Notes: generated by a model from the letters alone, not told the origin. A DNA stretch of 64,000 bases from QYQD01 sp040755415 (GCA_040755415.1 JBFMAZ010000082.1:62001-126000), one strand, 5' to 3'. Shown: positions 1 to 8,916, numbered from the stretch's first letter. A program made the numbers and translations.

Positions 1-608
1 ATCCTCAAGACATGCAAGAGGTGCAGCCTGGAATTATAGTTTTGCGCTGCCTTCAAAGATAACTCAAAGGCATATTGACATGTCTCCGAAAAATCCGTGC
101 CGAACAGAATCCTTTTAAAGGCCAATCTTTCCTTAGGCACATCACGGCTCACGATCATCACCGGGCAGCGGGCCCGCATAATAACTGCCTCTACGGTACT
201 GCCTAGCCCCTCCACCGTCCGCATGCGCACCACGCCCTTCTCCTCAGCCTTACCTCTGTGGGGGCCAAGCACCATAAGGTCGGCCCTGGCGGTCCTGGCC
301 ATTCTTAATATTTCCAGCCATGGGAACCCGGGCCTTACATCAATAATATAGTCCTTACAGCCGATCAGCGCCTCAGCGCACTTCTTCTTTATCATCCCCT
401 TTACCAGGTCTATATACTCTGCGCTGGCCGCCACATCCTCACCGGTTCTGAAATCCTTTACCCATTGCCTGCGTATCAGATCAGAAGATTCGAGCACGTG
501 CATAAGATAAAGGCTGGCCCCTTCCTGCTTCGCCAGGTGAGCCGCCACTGCTGAAGGGGCGTCACAAACATCTACTGAATCTGAAGCTGTTAATATTTTC
601 TTAAACAT
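1..608 (-). CDS. Universal stress protein (UspA family), 3' end beyond window
   Basis: Reads leftward from an ATG at 606-608, preceded by AGGAGG at 7-nt spacing; 202 codons are visible and no stop is reached. The N-terminus (MFKKILTASDSVDV) and the first domain ending in CPVMIVS are typical of Usp alpha/beta nucleotide-binding folds. A second domain begins around residue 168 (KRILFGTDFSE), so this is a tandem-Usp protein cut by the window edge. Usp proteins are cytoplasmic stress-response proteins, many of which bind ATP. Two more tandem-Usp genes lie at the other end of the window. The family call is secure; the full length is unknown. Confidence 0.9.
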   Translation of the reverse strand, partial: MFKKILTASDSVDVCDAPSAVAAHLAKQEGASLYLMHVLESSDLIRRQWVKDFRTGEDVAASAEYIDLVKGMIKKKCAEALIGCKDYIIDVRPGFPWLEILRMARTARADLMVLGPHRGKAEEKGVVRMRTVEGLGSTVEAVIMRARCPVMIVSRDVPKERLAFKRILFGTDFSETCQYAFELSLKAAQNYNSRLHLLHVLR

Positions 609-711
609 AGATATTCCTCCTTTCTCAATCTTATTGATAACTAATCTAAACCATCATCGGGCTGTTGCCCGAATGGCAGTCCCATAGCGGGATCGCCTTT
701 GTCTCTAATGC

Positions 712-750
712 ATACTATCTAGTATAGGGCAATAGATAATAAAATTACAA
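712..750 (-). promoter_or_regulatory. Probable sigma-70 promoter of the Usp gene, with overlapping palindrome
   Basis: On the minus strand TTGTAA (750-745) and TATACT (726-721) are separated by 18 nt. The -10 box overlaps the inverted repeat ATACTA-TC-TAGTAT (712-725), a plausible operator. The predicted start near 714 gives a leader of about 105 nt before the Usp ATG, containing a short hairpin (CGGGC AACA GCCCG). Inferred from sequence only. Confidence 0.45.
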
Positions 751-841
751 CTCTCTTTTGCATGGTATCATTTTAGCTGCCTGAAAGACGTATAACACCC
801 TACGCCTTGTGGCGTAACTCTTCGCATAGGATCCCTTATCA

Positions 842-936
842 GTCATTGCGAGCAAAGCGAAGTCGTGCCCGCGGCAGATCCGCCTTTAGTGGACAATCCC
901 AGGAGATTGCCACGGCACTTCGTGCCTCACAATGAC
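842..936. repeat. Interspersed inverted-repeat element (GTCATTGCGAG type)
   Basis: A 95-bp unit bounded by GTCATTGCGAG on the left and, inverted, CTCACAATGAC on the right (10 of 11 match), with an internal imperfect stem. This is a common intergenic palindromic family in environmental bacterial genomes. It lies between the Usp promoter and the 3' end of the repeat-protein gene. Nothing else is seen between 751 and 976. Confidence 0.75.
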
Positions 937-976
937 ACCAACGAAGTAACCTTTAAAGCTAACATTTTTCAAAGGG

Positions 977-1981
977 TTAACGTGTTTTTTGCTCATACTT
1001 ATAGGACTCCAGCGTACCATCGGGGAAAAACGAGGCCCAAGACCCGGTCTTAAGAAATACCCCCTGAAAAAGCGTATCTTTCGCCAGATAACATCGCTTT
1101 AAGTGGCCGTTATCGTGAAATCCTACCCAGGCCCGGCTCTTACAAGGAATCCCCTGGAACTCCGTATCCAAGGCCAATTCACAGGCTGAAAGGCGCCCGT
1201 TCTTGTGGAAAAGTACAAACGTGGCCGCCCGGGCCGGAACGCCCTGAATTACCTGATCACCGGATAGATAACACCTGAGTAGATTTCCATTGTCATGTAA
1301 ATTTACCCTGGTATCCATTCGGCATGAAACACTGTGGATAGCGGCATCACCGGCTAAGACACAAGCGGAAAGTCTGCCATTGTCATGAAACCATACCCAG
1401 TTATCCGCACGGCAGGGAACATCCTGGATAATTTTATCCCGTGGCATGTAACAACCCGCGAGGCGCCCATTATCATGGAATAATATCCGTGTTCCCGCCT
1501 CAAAGGGAATGTCCTGGATCAGCGCCGGCTCTGAAAGTTCGCCATAAACCAGCGCACCATCTTCTCTCATCTCCACTTCAGTCCCGGCCCGGCAGAAAAT
1601 GCCCTGGATCAGTGTATCGCACGCCAGAACACATCTTCTCAGGCGTCCGCTCACCCAGAATTCTATATCACTGCCGCCCCGGCACAAAATATCCTGCACG
1701 CTTGCCTCCTGAGCCAGTCTGCCCCGCCACAGCCGGCCCTGTTCGTAGAGCTCGGCCCTTGCACCGCCCCTGATGGGCACTCCGTCAAGGCTGATATCTT
1801 CACCTGGTTCGCACCGCCACAACCAGCCGTTTTTATGAAATTCGATCCTTGTGCCAACACGGCAGAAAATGCCCTGCACTGCCGTGTCCTGCGAGATATC
1901 ACAACAGGCGATCCCGTTCCCATTTATAAAATTAACCCGTGATCGGGTATTACAGGGGATATGGGCAGACATATCGTTCAT
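977..1981 (-). CDS. 30-residue-repeat protein, downstream half
   Basis: 334 codons made of about eleven tandem 30-residue units. Each unit resembles IQGIPC-x3-G-x3-FHDNGRL-x2-C-x2-AKDT, with conserved NG and usually Cys at unit position 23. I recognise a resemblance to MORN-like NG-rich repeats but cannot assign a function. No signal peptide or membrane segment is visible. The ATG at 1981 is in the same frame as the upstream ORF, separated only by its TGA stop plus four sense codons, so this is very likely the second half of one 591-codon gene. No clear ribosome binding site precedes ATG 1981, which argues against independent translation. Confidence 0.7.
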   Translation of the reverse strand: MNDMSAHIPCNTRSRVNFINGNGIACCDISQDTAVQGIFCRVGTRIEFHKNGWLWRCEPGEDISLDGVPIRGGARAELYEQGRLWRGRLAQEASVQDILCRGGSDIEFWVSGRLRRCVLACDTLIQGIFCRAGTEVEMREDGALVYGELSEPALIQDIPFEAGTRILFHDNGRLAGCYMPRDKIIQDVPCRADNWVWFHDNGRLSACVLAGDAAIHSVSCRMDTRVNLHDNGNLLRCYLSGDQVIQGVPARAATFVLFHKNGRLSACELALDTEFQGIPCKSRAWVGFHDNGHLKRCYLAKDTLFQGVFLKTGSWASFFPDGTLESYKYEQKTR

Positions 1982-1993
1982 CGTCCGGTAATC

Positions 1994-2752
1994 TCAGGGA
2001 ATTAAAATGCCGTTCTCATCAAATTTGACCGGTGTCCCGACAGATAATGGAACACCCTGGACACTTACCTCCCGGAATAGAATGCCGCCCGCCAATTTAC
2101 CATTACCATGGAACCAGATGAGTGAGCCACTCTGGCACGGAATACCCTGAATAATGACATCCTTAGCCAGGGTCCCGGCAGAAAACGCACCGTCTTCATA
2201 AAACCATACCCGGCTACGGCCTTGACACGGAATATCCTGAATAACCGTATCCCCGGAAAGATCGCAGGCCGAGAGCCTGCCGCTGGCAAAAAAACAGATA
2301 TCGGTTCCAGGGTTAATGGGGATGCCCTGGATACTAATTTTTTCAGAAAGTTCAGACCTGAATAGTGCGCCATTTTCGTGGAAAATGGTCAATGCCCCGC
2401 CCCGGCAGGGAATGCCGCCGAACCGGAAATTCTTTGAAAGCCGGCACACGTGGAGTCGCCCGTTTCTATGGAATTCCACCTCCGCCCTTCCCCGGCATGG
2501 AACACCATGAACCAGAGTATTTTCTGGCAGAAGGCAGCGCCATAAGTAGCCGTCCTCGTGAAAACCTATTACCGTGGCCGCATGAAAATACACACCCTGA
2601 ATGGTAGCAGCCTTAGAAAGTTCACAAATTTTCAGGAGTCCGGTATCAGGGAAGGTGATCCGGGTCTCCTCTTTACATGGAAGTTCTTGCCGCATAACCC
2701 AAATCCACCGCCTATTTTCGTACAAGTTAGCCCCTGACCGTAAACACACCAT
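1994..2752 (-). CDS. 30-residue-repeat protein, upstream half, ends at in-frame TGA
   Basis: 252 codons containing about eight units of the same 30-residue repeat as the following ORF. The TGA at 1996-1994 falls exactly at unit position 23, where most other units carry Cys and some carry Ser or Gly. Reading continues in the same frame into the next ORF with repeat phase preserved. Simplest explanations are a TGT/TGC-to-TGA nonsense mutation or UGA recoding, possibly as selenocysteine. A later start at Met20 (position 2695), with GGTGG 9 nt upstream, is possible. Function unknown. Confidence 0.7.
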   Translation of the reverse strand: MVCLRSGANLYENRRWIWVMRQELPCKEETRITFPDTGLLKICELSKAATIQGVYFHAATVIGFHEDGYLWRCLLPENTLVHGVPCRGRAEVEFHRNGRLHVCRLSKNFRFGGIPCRGGALTIFHENGALFRSELSEKISIQGIPINPGTDICFFASGRLSACDLSGDTVIQDIPCQGRSRVWFYEDGAFSAGTLAKDVIIQGIPCQSGSLIWFHGNGKLAGGILFREVSVQGVPLSVGTPVKFDENGILIP

Positions 2753-2770
2753 GGTTGCTGTGCAGCGTTA

Positions 2771-2932
2771 TTTCAAATCCGAAATCCGAAGCACGAATCT
2801 CGAAACAATATCGAATCACCAAAATTCAAATCCAAAACAATCGGCGCTGCTGCCGTTTGGAACTTTGGGAATTTGGGCATTTGAATTTGTTTCGGATTTC
2901 GATATTCGATATTCGGATTTGAACCCGGCTGT
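2771..2932. repeat. Interspersed imperfect inverted repeat (TTCAAATCCGAA type), copy 1
   Basis: Begins TTCAAATCCGAAATCCGAA and ends with the inverted counterpart ATTCGGATTTGAA; a long imperfect palindrome. A second copy of the same family, sharing the internal 'TTTGGAAC' core and both arms, lies at 28580-28734. Non-coding; it occupies the gap upstream of the repeat-protein gene. Confidence 0.75.
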
Positions 2933-3081
2933 TTGGTAATCGGAGATCACCCCTCGCTCTCTGTCAACAGCTTGATGGTGGATCAAGGATAATCCTATTT
3001 CTCGACAAGGGCTTGTATTTGACAAAATTTTATAGCATAAAGTACAAAAGTTATCAGATCGTTATACTCAGCAAAAGCCGG

Positions 3082-3999
3082 ATGAAAAAAAAGACCTTAC
3101 CCCTTCCGCCTCTCCATATCACAGCCTACTCGGATTCTGACCCCGTCGTGGAGCGAAGACCTTTGTGGGGAGATTACTGGCTAAAGGAGCATCTGACCAA
3201 CGAATTCAAAAAATTAAGTTATCCTTTGACTCAAACAAGCCCGGAGGTATTGTTGCATCTCTTTGGAAAACCTATTGAATCCCTGCCGGAGGACGCCCAT
3301 AAAATCCTCTGGCACCATAGCCATCCCGACTGGATCACTCCCCGGATTCTTTCTCATTACCACAAAATATATTGCGTCTCCAGACCTTTTATAGGCAAAT
3401 TAAAACAAATGGGGTTTGAGGCGGAATGGTTGATGATCCCCACCCAAGCCCGGCCTGCCCAATGTCCTAAGATATACGACCTTGTCTTTGTCGGCAACGC
3501 ACGCCGCGACGGCACCAGGCGGGCCATTCAAGAGCTTGTCGATAGTCCTTACCATATCAAGGTCTGGGGAACAGGCTGGGATGGTCTTATCCCTGAAGAG
3601 TGGCTGGCCGGCAGCTATTATGCAAATCAGGAGATTAATAAACTGTATGCGGCCGCAAAGATAGTGGTAAATGACCACCATGAAGACATGCGCCGTGAAG
3701 GCTTCATGAATCCACGTATCCCGGACGTGCTGGCCAGCGGCAGTCTGGTTATTTCAGACTACGTCACCGGGATGGAAGATATATTCGAAGATTCTATCCC
3801 GGTTTACCGCTCCCCGGATGAGCTAAGGGCATTGGTAAAAAAATATCTATGCGATAACGGGGCCCGAAAGAAATTGATAGAAAACGGCGGGCAAATAGTT
3901 ATAAGATTTTCTTATACCCAGGCGGCGGTAACTATTGTCAAACACATAGAAGATGAGTTACTATTGAAGGTACAGAAAATACGGGTAAAGAGCAGTTGA
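3082..3999 (+). CDS. Glycosyltransferase, CgeB / Glyco_trans_1_2-like
   Basis: I chose ATG 3082 over an in-frame TTG at 3013 because the family-like sequence begins after it; neither start has a strong ribosome binding site. The C-terminal half has the features of the group-1 subfamily seen in CgeB-type proteins: DLVFVGNARRDGTR, GTGWDG, NQEINKLYAAAKIVVNDHHEDMR and NPRIPDVLASG, with the conserved glutamate/glycine nucleotide-sugar region near the end. Probably transfers a sugar in surface glycan or protein glycosylation. Only 3 nt separate it from the thiamine-diphosphate enzyme gene, so the two are likely co-transcribed. Acceptor and sugar cannot be told from sequence. Confidence 0.8.
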   Translation: MKKKTLPLPPLHITAYSDSDPVVERRPLWGDYWLKEHLTNEFKKLSYPLTQTSPEVLLHLFGKPIESLPEDAHKILWHHSHPDWITPRILSHYHKIYCVSRPFIGKLKQMGFEAEWLMIPTQARPAQCPKIYDLVFVGNARRDGTRRAIQELVDSPYHIKVWGTGWDGLIPEEWLAGSYYANQEINKLYAAAKIVVNDHHEDMRREGFMNPRIPDVLASGSLVISDYVTGMEDIFEDSIPVYRSPDELRALVKKYLCDNGARKKLIENGGQIVIRFSYTQAAVTIVKHIEDELLLKVQKIRVKSS

Positions 4000-4002
4000 T
4001 AT

Positions 4003-5655
4003 ATGGATATTACAGTTGGTGAACTGGTTGTTCGCTATTTGCAAAAACTGGGTGTCACGCATGTATTCGGGATCCCGGGAGCCCATATACTGCCCGTATT
4101 TGATAGACTCTATGACTCCGATATCAAGACTATATTGACGAAACATGAGCAGGGCGCAGCCTTTATGGCCAGCGGTTATGCGCGGTGCTCGGGCAAAATA
4201 GGCGCCTGTATCGCCACCACCGGCCCCGGAGCCACAAACCTGGTAACTGGTATAGCCAACGCCTTCATGAACGGTACGCCCGTTCTGGCTATCACCGGAG
4301 AAACACCCACCTATTCATTCGGCAAGGGGGCCTTACAGGAAAGTTCAGGCGAAGGCACTGCCGTTAATCAAAATTATATATTTAGAGGGGTCACAAAATA
4401 CCATAAGCTCGTCCAGCGAATCGACTACTTACCACATGTCTTGAGATCCGCTACCAGCACCCTTTATTCTGCTATACCCGGCCCGGTCCTGTTGAGCTTT
4501 CCTTATAACGTTCTTCGTGAGCAGGTGGATGCAACTATCCTGGAAGATATAGAAACCAGCAAAGGCAGGAGTTCGGCTGAAGACTGTACCATACCTTTAG
4601 AAGGCATATTGGAGTTGGTGGGGAAGGCAAAGTACCCCATTATTATCGCTGGTTACGGCTGTGTGTCTTCCCGGAGCGAAGGAGAAATATCTAATTTTTG
4701 CACCCGGCTAAATATCCCGGTGGCTACCAGCCTCAAGGCGCGGGGGGTCATTCCGGAGACTAACGGTCTATCTTTGGGTGTCCTGGGTATAACGTCTAAG
4801 GAACTGGCCTATCGTTACCTGACCGAGAAAGCCGACCTTCTTATCTTTCTTGGGGTCAGTTTTGGAGAAAGGACGAGCTACAACTGGAATCCTGCCCTAT
4901 TAAACGGGAAGAAGATTATCCAGGTGGACATCAATCCCGCCCAACTGGAAAAGACCTTTGAAGCCGATTTGGCTATTTGCTGTGACGTAAAGAAGGTCTT
5001 AAATAAATTGGAAGAAGCTCTTAAGGCCAACCTCATAGAACCTAAAGATACTTCTTATCTCCCCTATTACCGGGACCAATACAACCACTCTACGCTTAAG
5101 GATGAGGATTTTTCCTTAGTCAGCTACTTCCTTACCAAACTCCACGAACATCTGAACGGTGATGCTATTATCTTTGACGATAACATAATATACATGCAGC
5201 ATTACGTTAACCTTACAAAGAGCTGGCGTTACTTCCCGAATTCAGGCATTTCATCTCTAGGGCACGCCGTCCCGGCGGCTATAGGAGCCAAGCTCAGCAC
5301 ATCCAAACCAACCCTCGCCATTCTGGGTGATGGCGGATTCCAGATGTGCTGCATGGAGCTCATGACGGCAGTTAATTATCAGATACCGGTCACGGTCATT
5401 CTTCTTAATAACGCATCCCTGGGCCTGGTCAGGAAAAACCAATACTATAACTATAGCGGCCGGTACATAGCCTGTGACTTCATAAATCCTGATTACGCCT
5501 GCCTGGCCAGGGCCTTCGGCATTAATTATGGACGTGTGGCCTCAAACAGCGAGGCCGATATGGTCATTGAACAGATAGATTTCCCGAATGGGATTAACCT
5601 CATCGAAGTCATGATGAACAAGGATGGATTCCCTACGTACTCGTCGGGAAGATAG
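4003..5655 (+). CDS. Thiamine-diphosphate-dependent enzyme, acetolactate synthase-like
   Basis: 550 aa with the three-domain order of the IlvB family. The N-terminal Pyr domain has KLGVTHVFGIPG and the catalytic glutamate in HEQGAAFMASGYAR, followed by TGPGATN. The C-terminal PP domain has GDGGFQMCCMEL ending in the NN of LLNNASLG, the ThDP/Mg2+ motif. True acetolactate synthases act in branched-chain amino-acid synthesis with a small subunit; none is nearby. The gene sits between two glycosyltransferases, so a role in making a sugar or acyl-type surface precursor is at least as likely. Substrate unassigned. Confidence 0.85.
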   Translation: MDITVGELVVRYLQKLGVTHVFGIPGAHILPVFDRLYDSDIKTILTKHEQGAAFMASGYARCSGKIGACIATTGPGATNLVTGIANAFMNGTPVLAITGETPTYSFGKGALQESSGEGTAVNQNYIFRGVTKYHKLVQRIDYLPHVLRSATSTLYSAIPGPVLLSFPYNVLREQVDATILEDIETSKGRSSAEDCTIPLEGILELVGKAKYPIIIAGYGCVSSRSEGEISNFCTRLNIPVATSLKARGVIPETNGLSLGVLGITSKELAYRYLTEKADLLIFLGVSFGERTSYNWNPALLNGKKIIQVDINPAQLEKTFEADLAICCDVKKVLNKLEEALKANLIEPKDTSYLPYYRDQYNHSTLKDEDFSLVSYFLTKLHEHLNGDAIIFDDNIIYMQHYVNLTKSWRYFPNSGISSLGHAVPAAIGAKLSTSKPTLAILGDGGFQMCCMELMTAVNYQIPVTVILLNNASLGLVRKNQYYNYSGRYIACDFINPDYACLARAFGINYGRVASNSEADMVIEQIDFPNGINLIEVMMNKDGFPTYSSGR

Positions 5656-5678
5656 ACAGCAGTATACAAAAACAACCC

Positions 5679-7643
5679 GTGGAGCCGACTTTGTCTCAGA
5701 AAACTCTTTTTAAGAATATAAATATCCTTTTTAAGGAAAAGGCCGGTGATATGGCTATTTCGGCCCTTGCGGATAAATTTTGGTCGCTGACCGACGGACT
5801 GAATAGTAATTGCGTAATTTGCCAGAATATAAGACCCATCGCAACCATCTATGAAGGGGCCCTGCTCGCCCTTGAAACATACATGGCGGAGACTGGATTT
5901 AACCCAGATTTATTAACCTTACATAAAGATATATTTTGGGAACTGGAAAATTTACTGGCCCTGCAAAAAACCGATGAACGCCACTCGTTCCTGATCGTCA
6001 TACCCGTAGCCGACCGACCTACTATGCTCAAAAATTGTCTGGAGAGTATATTGCGTCAGTGTGCCGATTTCGGCTACGGAGGGAAAACAGTTGGCAGTAT
6101 AACCGGAACGCAGGCCTATACCAAGATCAGCGCAGCGGTTATCGACGACAGCAAAGACAGTGTGAACATCAATGCCCACAAGGCCATAGCCGGGGATATA
6201 ACCCGGGCCGGGCTCCGCACACATTATATAGGCCTTGCCGAACAATCCGGCGTGATAAACGAAATTCCGGAAGGTCTTCGGAAAGACTCAAAACATATCA
6301 TAGGAGACTGTGCTGACGACGTACGGCCGCACAAGGGGGCCTCTATTACCCGAAACATAGCCTACTTATGGATAAACAGGTATCTAAAAACTCATCCGGA
6401 AAAGACCCTGATTTATTTTATCGATAGTGACGAGGAATTTGCCATTAAAGTAGAGACAGAAAACGGATCTGCTGATATAAACCTGATTAACTATTTTTAC
6501 TGGCTGGACATGTTATTTACCTCCCGGGACATAGAGATCCTGACCGGTAAGGTGGTAGGTGACCCGCCTGTCTCGCCGGCGATCATGATTAATAACTTCC
6601 TGGATGATGTGCTCCTGTTCTTCAAACAAATATCCGGGTGTAGCGCAGATGACCTCTGTATCTTCCACGGCACACCATCGTCCAGGCACAGCCCGGCTCA
6701 CTATAACGATCTCGTTAAAATGTTCGGATATAAATCCTCAGCACAGGCCTGTCCTTACCCTTGTCTCATTAAAGGCAAACACACCATTAACGATGCCTTC
6801 AAAGAGTTTTCAAAAAAGATAAACGGCTTTTTCCACGGCTTACACCCCACGCGGGAGACTATTTATTACTACAACGGGGGTCCGCTGAATATATCACCGG
6901 CCAGAACCGTCTATACTGGAAATTTTGTCTTAAGGCCGGAGGCATTGAGATATTTTATCCCTTACGCCGATCTGAAATTGAGGATGGCCGGCCCGGCCCT
7001 GGGGAGATTACTCAAGGCCAGAATAGGTGAAAGATTCGTCTCGGCCAATCTACCTTTACTGCATAAGCGGACCTTAGCCACCAACCATCGGGGAGAATTC
7101 AGGCCCGGCATTAATAATCGGGATAGAGGGATGAACCTGACAGACGAATCTATCCGTCAGTTCTGGGGCGATGTCCTCCTCTTTTCAGTAGAGGAACTGA
7201 CGAAATATGGCTATCCTGATACTCAATTAAAACTGGAATCCCTGGTTGATGTTGTGAATAAAACAAAAGAAAAAGTGTGGCGCTTATATACACAAAATAA
7301 CGGGGCTATTTCGGAGAAGATGGCGCTACTCAAAGATTATCTGACAAATCCCGAACACTGGTGGAACCGTTCTGAGGGCCTAAAGGGGGCAGTCGATCAT
7401 TATAAAACCTTCTGTTCCAGTGTAGAGTTTAATTTTGGAATACAATCAAAGGGCTATCAGGAATTAAAGGGTTCTTTTGTCCGCCGCGACTTTTCCTCCC
7501 GCATCGCAAAAGCCCTCTATGACTTTTATGAAGATGAACGCCTCTGGCATGAAGTCCTTAACGGGGACAGCGTGGATGAAGCTGCCGAAGAAAAACCGGA
7601 CAGTCTTTTAGTTACCGGCTCCTCTCTATCAGGCGGCCTCTGA
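5679..7643 (+). CDS. Large GT-A-type glycosyltransferase
   Basis: 654 aa from a GTG start, 23 nt after the preceding stop. Residues of about 105-125 (FLIVIPVADRPTMLKNCLES) match the start of a GT2-like GT-A fold; VIDDSKDS and the later IYFIDSDEEF supply DxD-like metal/nucleotide-binding motifs. The first 100 residues and the last 250 are not recognised and may be accessory or acceptor-binding domains. Third gene of a glycan cluster; its 3' end overlaps the convergent phosphatase gene by 32 bp. Family call moderate, substrate unknown. Confidence 0.7.
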   Translation: MEPTLSQKTLFKNINILFKEKAGDMAISALADKFWSLTDGLNSNCVICQNIRPIATIYEGALLALETYMAETGFNPDLLTLHKDIFWELENLLALQKTDERHSFLIVIPVADRPTMLKNCLESILRQCADFGYGGKTVGSITGTQAYTKISAAVIDDSKDSVNINAHKAIAGDITRAGLRTHYIGLAEQSGVINEIPEGLRKDSKHIIGDCADDVRPHKGASITRNIAYLWINRYLKTHPEKTLIYFIDSDEEFAIKVETENGSADINLINYFYWLDMLFTSRDIEILTGKVVGDPPVSPAIMINNFLDDVLLFFKQISGCSADDLCIFHGTPSSRHSPAHYNDLVKMFGYKSSAQACPYPCLIKGKHTINDAFKEFSKKINGFFHGLHPTRETIYYYNGGPLNISPARTVYTGNFVLRPEALRYFIPYADLKLRMAGPALGRLLKARIGERFVSANLPLLHKRTLATNHRGEFRPGINNRDRGMNLTDESIRQFWGDVLLFSVEELTKYGYPDTQLKLESLVDVVNKTKEKVWRLYTQNNGAISEKMALLKDYLTNPEHWWNRSEGLKGAVDHYKTFCSSVEFNFGIQSKGYQELKGSFVRRDFSSRIAKALYDFYEDERLWHEVLNGDSVDEAAEEKPDSLLVTGSSLSGGL

Positions 7644-8133
7644 TCATCTCATAAAGATTGTTTACGCACTCATCGATCTTACGGAAGCATATTTGATATT
7701 CCCTCAGACTTCCTCCATAAGGGTCAGGAATCAAGTCCCCACCTCCCTGGTAGCCTTGGGCAAACCGGATAAGATTAAAAGTCTTATCCTTCACCCAGAT
7801 ATCCAGGGATAGAACGTGTTCGATGTGTAGCGGCTCCATGGCCAATATCATATCGGCCTCGTGAGCCATATCCGTGGTTAGCCTTCTCGCCCTGTGGCTG
7901 CCCAGATTAATCCCGGCGCCTCTGGATACCAGGATACTGTTTTCCGTAGGCAAATTCCCTTCCCGGGCATGAGTCCCGGCTGAAAAGACATGAATATCTG
8001 CCTCCACAGGAACCATCTTCTTAAGAATGGCCTCAGCCATGGGACTGCGGCAAATATTCCCGGTACATACAAACAGAACGCTTTTGATTATAGGCGATAC
8101 CTGTGCAAGATCAATCCGGCCCGGCATGGTCAT
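7612..8133 (-). CDS. Low-molecular-weight protein-tyrosine phosphatase
   Basis: The P-loop VCTGNICRSP (C-x5-R-S) lies near residue 22 and the general-acid region DPYGG near residue 140, both diagnostic of LMW-PTP. In bacteria these enzymes often act with tyrosine kinases controlling polysaccharide export (Wzb-like), which fits the adjacent glycosyltransferase cluster. Others are arsenate-reductase relatives, but the DPYGG loop favours a phosphatase. It converges with the glycosyltransferase gene, sharing 32 bp. The first 16 residues before the fold may be non-native; a start at an internal Met is not available, so 8133 is kept. Confidence 0.88.
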   Translation of the reverse strand: MTMPGRIDLAQVSPIIKSVLFVCTGNICRSPMAEAILKKMVPVEADIHVFSAGTHAREGNLPTENSILVSRGAGINLGSHRARRLTTDMAHEADMILAMEPLHIEHVLSLDIWVKDKTFNLIRFAQGYQGGGDLIPDPYGGSLREYQICFRKIDECVNNLYEMIRGRLIERSR

Positions 8134-8457
8134 CCTTTAGACAATCCTCACGATCCGCCAACCTAACAAACGTAGGTAGGATTTATCTAGCACGTCCCTC
8201 CCTAAATTACAATACTGGCAGTGAGCAGACGCCCGACCCCGGGCGGGCTGGGGTGAGCTTCAATCCATCCTTAGCCAATATAGCATCGTCAAGGTTCGGA
8301 TGAATAGGCTTTTGGTGAACGGAACGTTTTAAAGGTATAGATTATTCAGGGGAAATATATTGACATTCGGGCATTTTCCTGCCAAGCTCACTTATTTGAT
8401 TTTCCTATGTCGGACTTCCAGTACGGACAAAAAAATTAGGACTACAAGGAGAAAACA
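8134..8457. other. Intergenic region between phosphatase and H1-like gene
   Basis: 324 bp without a gene. It contains a GC-rich hairpin near 8229-8246 (GCCCG-ACC-CCGGGCGGGC) and a TTGACA at 8360-8365 that lacks a good -10 at normal spacing. The H1-like gene ribosome site AAGGAGAA ends this region. Nothing else supportable. Confidence 0.5.
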
Positions 8458-8916
8458 ATGGCCGGTCTTTTTGACAAGATTAAAAAAGATCTGAAGAAAG
8501 GCGTCGAAGAAGGTATTGCCGTGGTAAAGGAAGGGGCAGTTGTTGTATCGCAAAAAGTGGGTGAACTCACCGCCGAGGGCAAGAGGCAATATAAGATGTT
8601 TGATCTGAAAACGAAGATTCAAAACTATATGGCCGAGCTTGGCGGAAGGACATATGAGGTTCTGAATGACAAGAAAAGTCCAGCCGCAGATGTTAGAGTA
8701 AAGGGTGTCGTTACAAAGATTAAGAAACTTGAAGAACAATTGGATAAGCTCGAAGGAAAGAAAGCGAAAAAAGCCGCTCCTAAAAAGAAGGCTACGACTA
8801 AGGCAAAAGCAGCCCTTAAAAAAGCCGCGAAACCGGCAGCAAAGGAAACAGCAAAAAAAACCACTAAGAAGACCCCAGCTAAAAGCAAGACTTCAGCCAC
8901 AGCAAAGAAAAAGTAA
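8458..8916 (+). CDS. Histone H1-like lysine/alanine-rich protein
   Basis: 152 aa with AAGGAG upstream of the ATG. Residues 1-95 are an acidic/basic amphipathic, probably coiled-coil region (starts MAGLFDKIKKDLKKGVEE). Residues of about 100-152 are a low-complexity Lys/Ala/Pro/Thr tail with repeated KKAA, AKKTTKK and TPAK motifs, as in eukaryote-like H1 tails and bacterial Hc1/AlgP-like proteins. Such tails bind DNA non-specifically. Monocistronic: a palindrome follows within 100 bp. The DNA-binding role is inferred from composition alone. Confidence 0.7.
   Translation: MAGLFDKIKKDLKKGVEEGIAVVKEGAVVVSQKVGELTAEGKRQYKMFDLKTKIQNYMAELGGRTYEVLNDKKSPAADVRVKGVVTKIKKLEEQLDKLEGKKAKKAAPKKKATTKAKAALKKAAKPAAKETAKKTTKKTPAKSKTSATAKKK

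Noticed and set aside
3013..3081. TTG start extending the first glycosyltransferase by 23 codons
   Set aside because: The extension has no family similarity and no ribosome site; ATG 3082 preferred.
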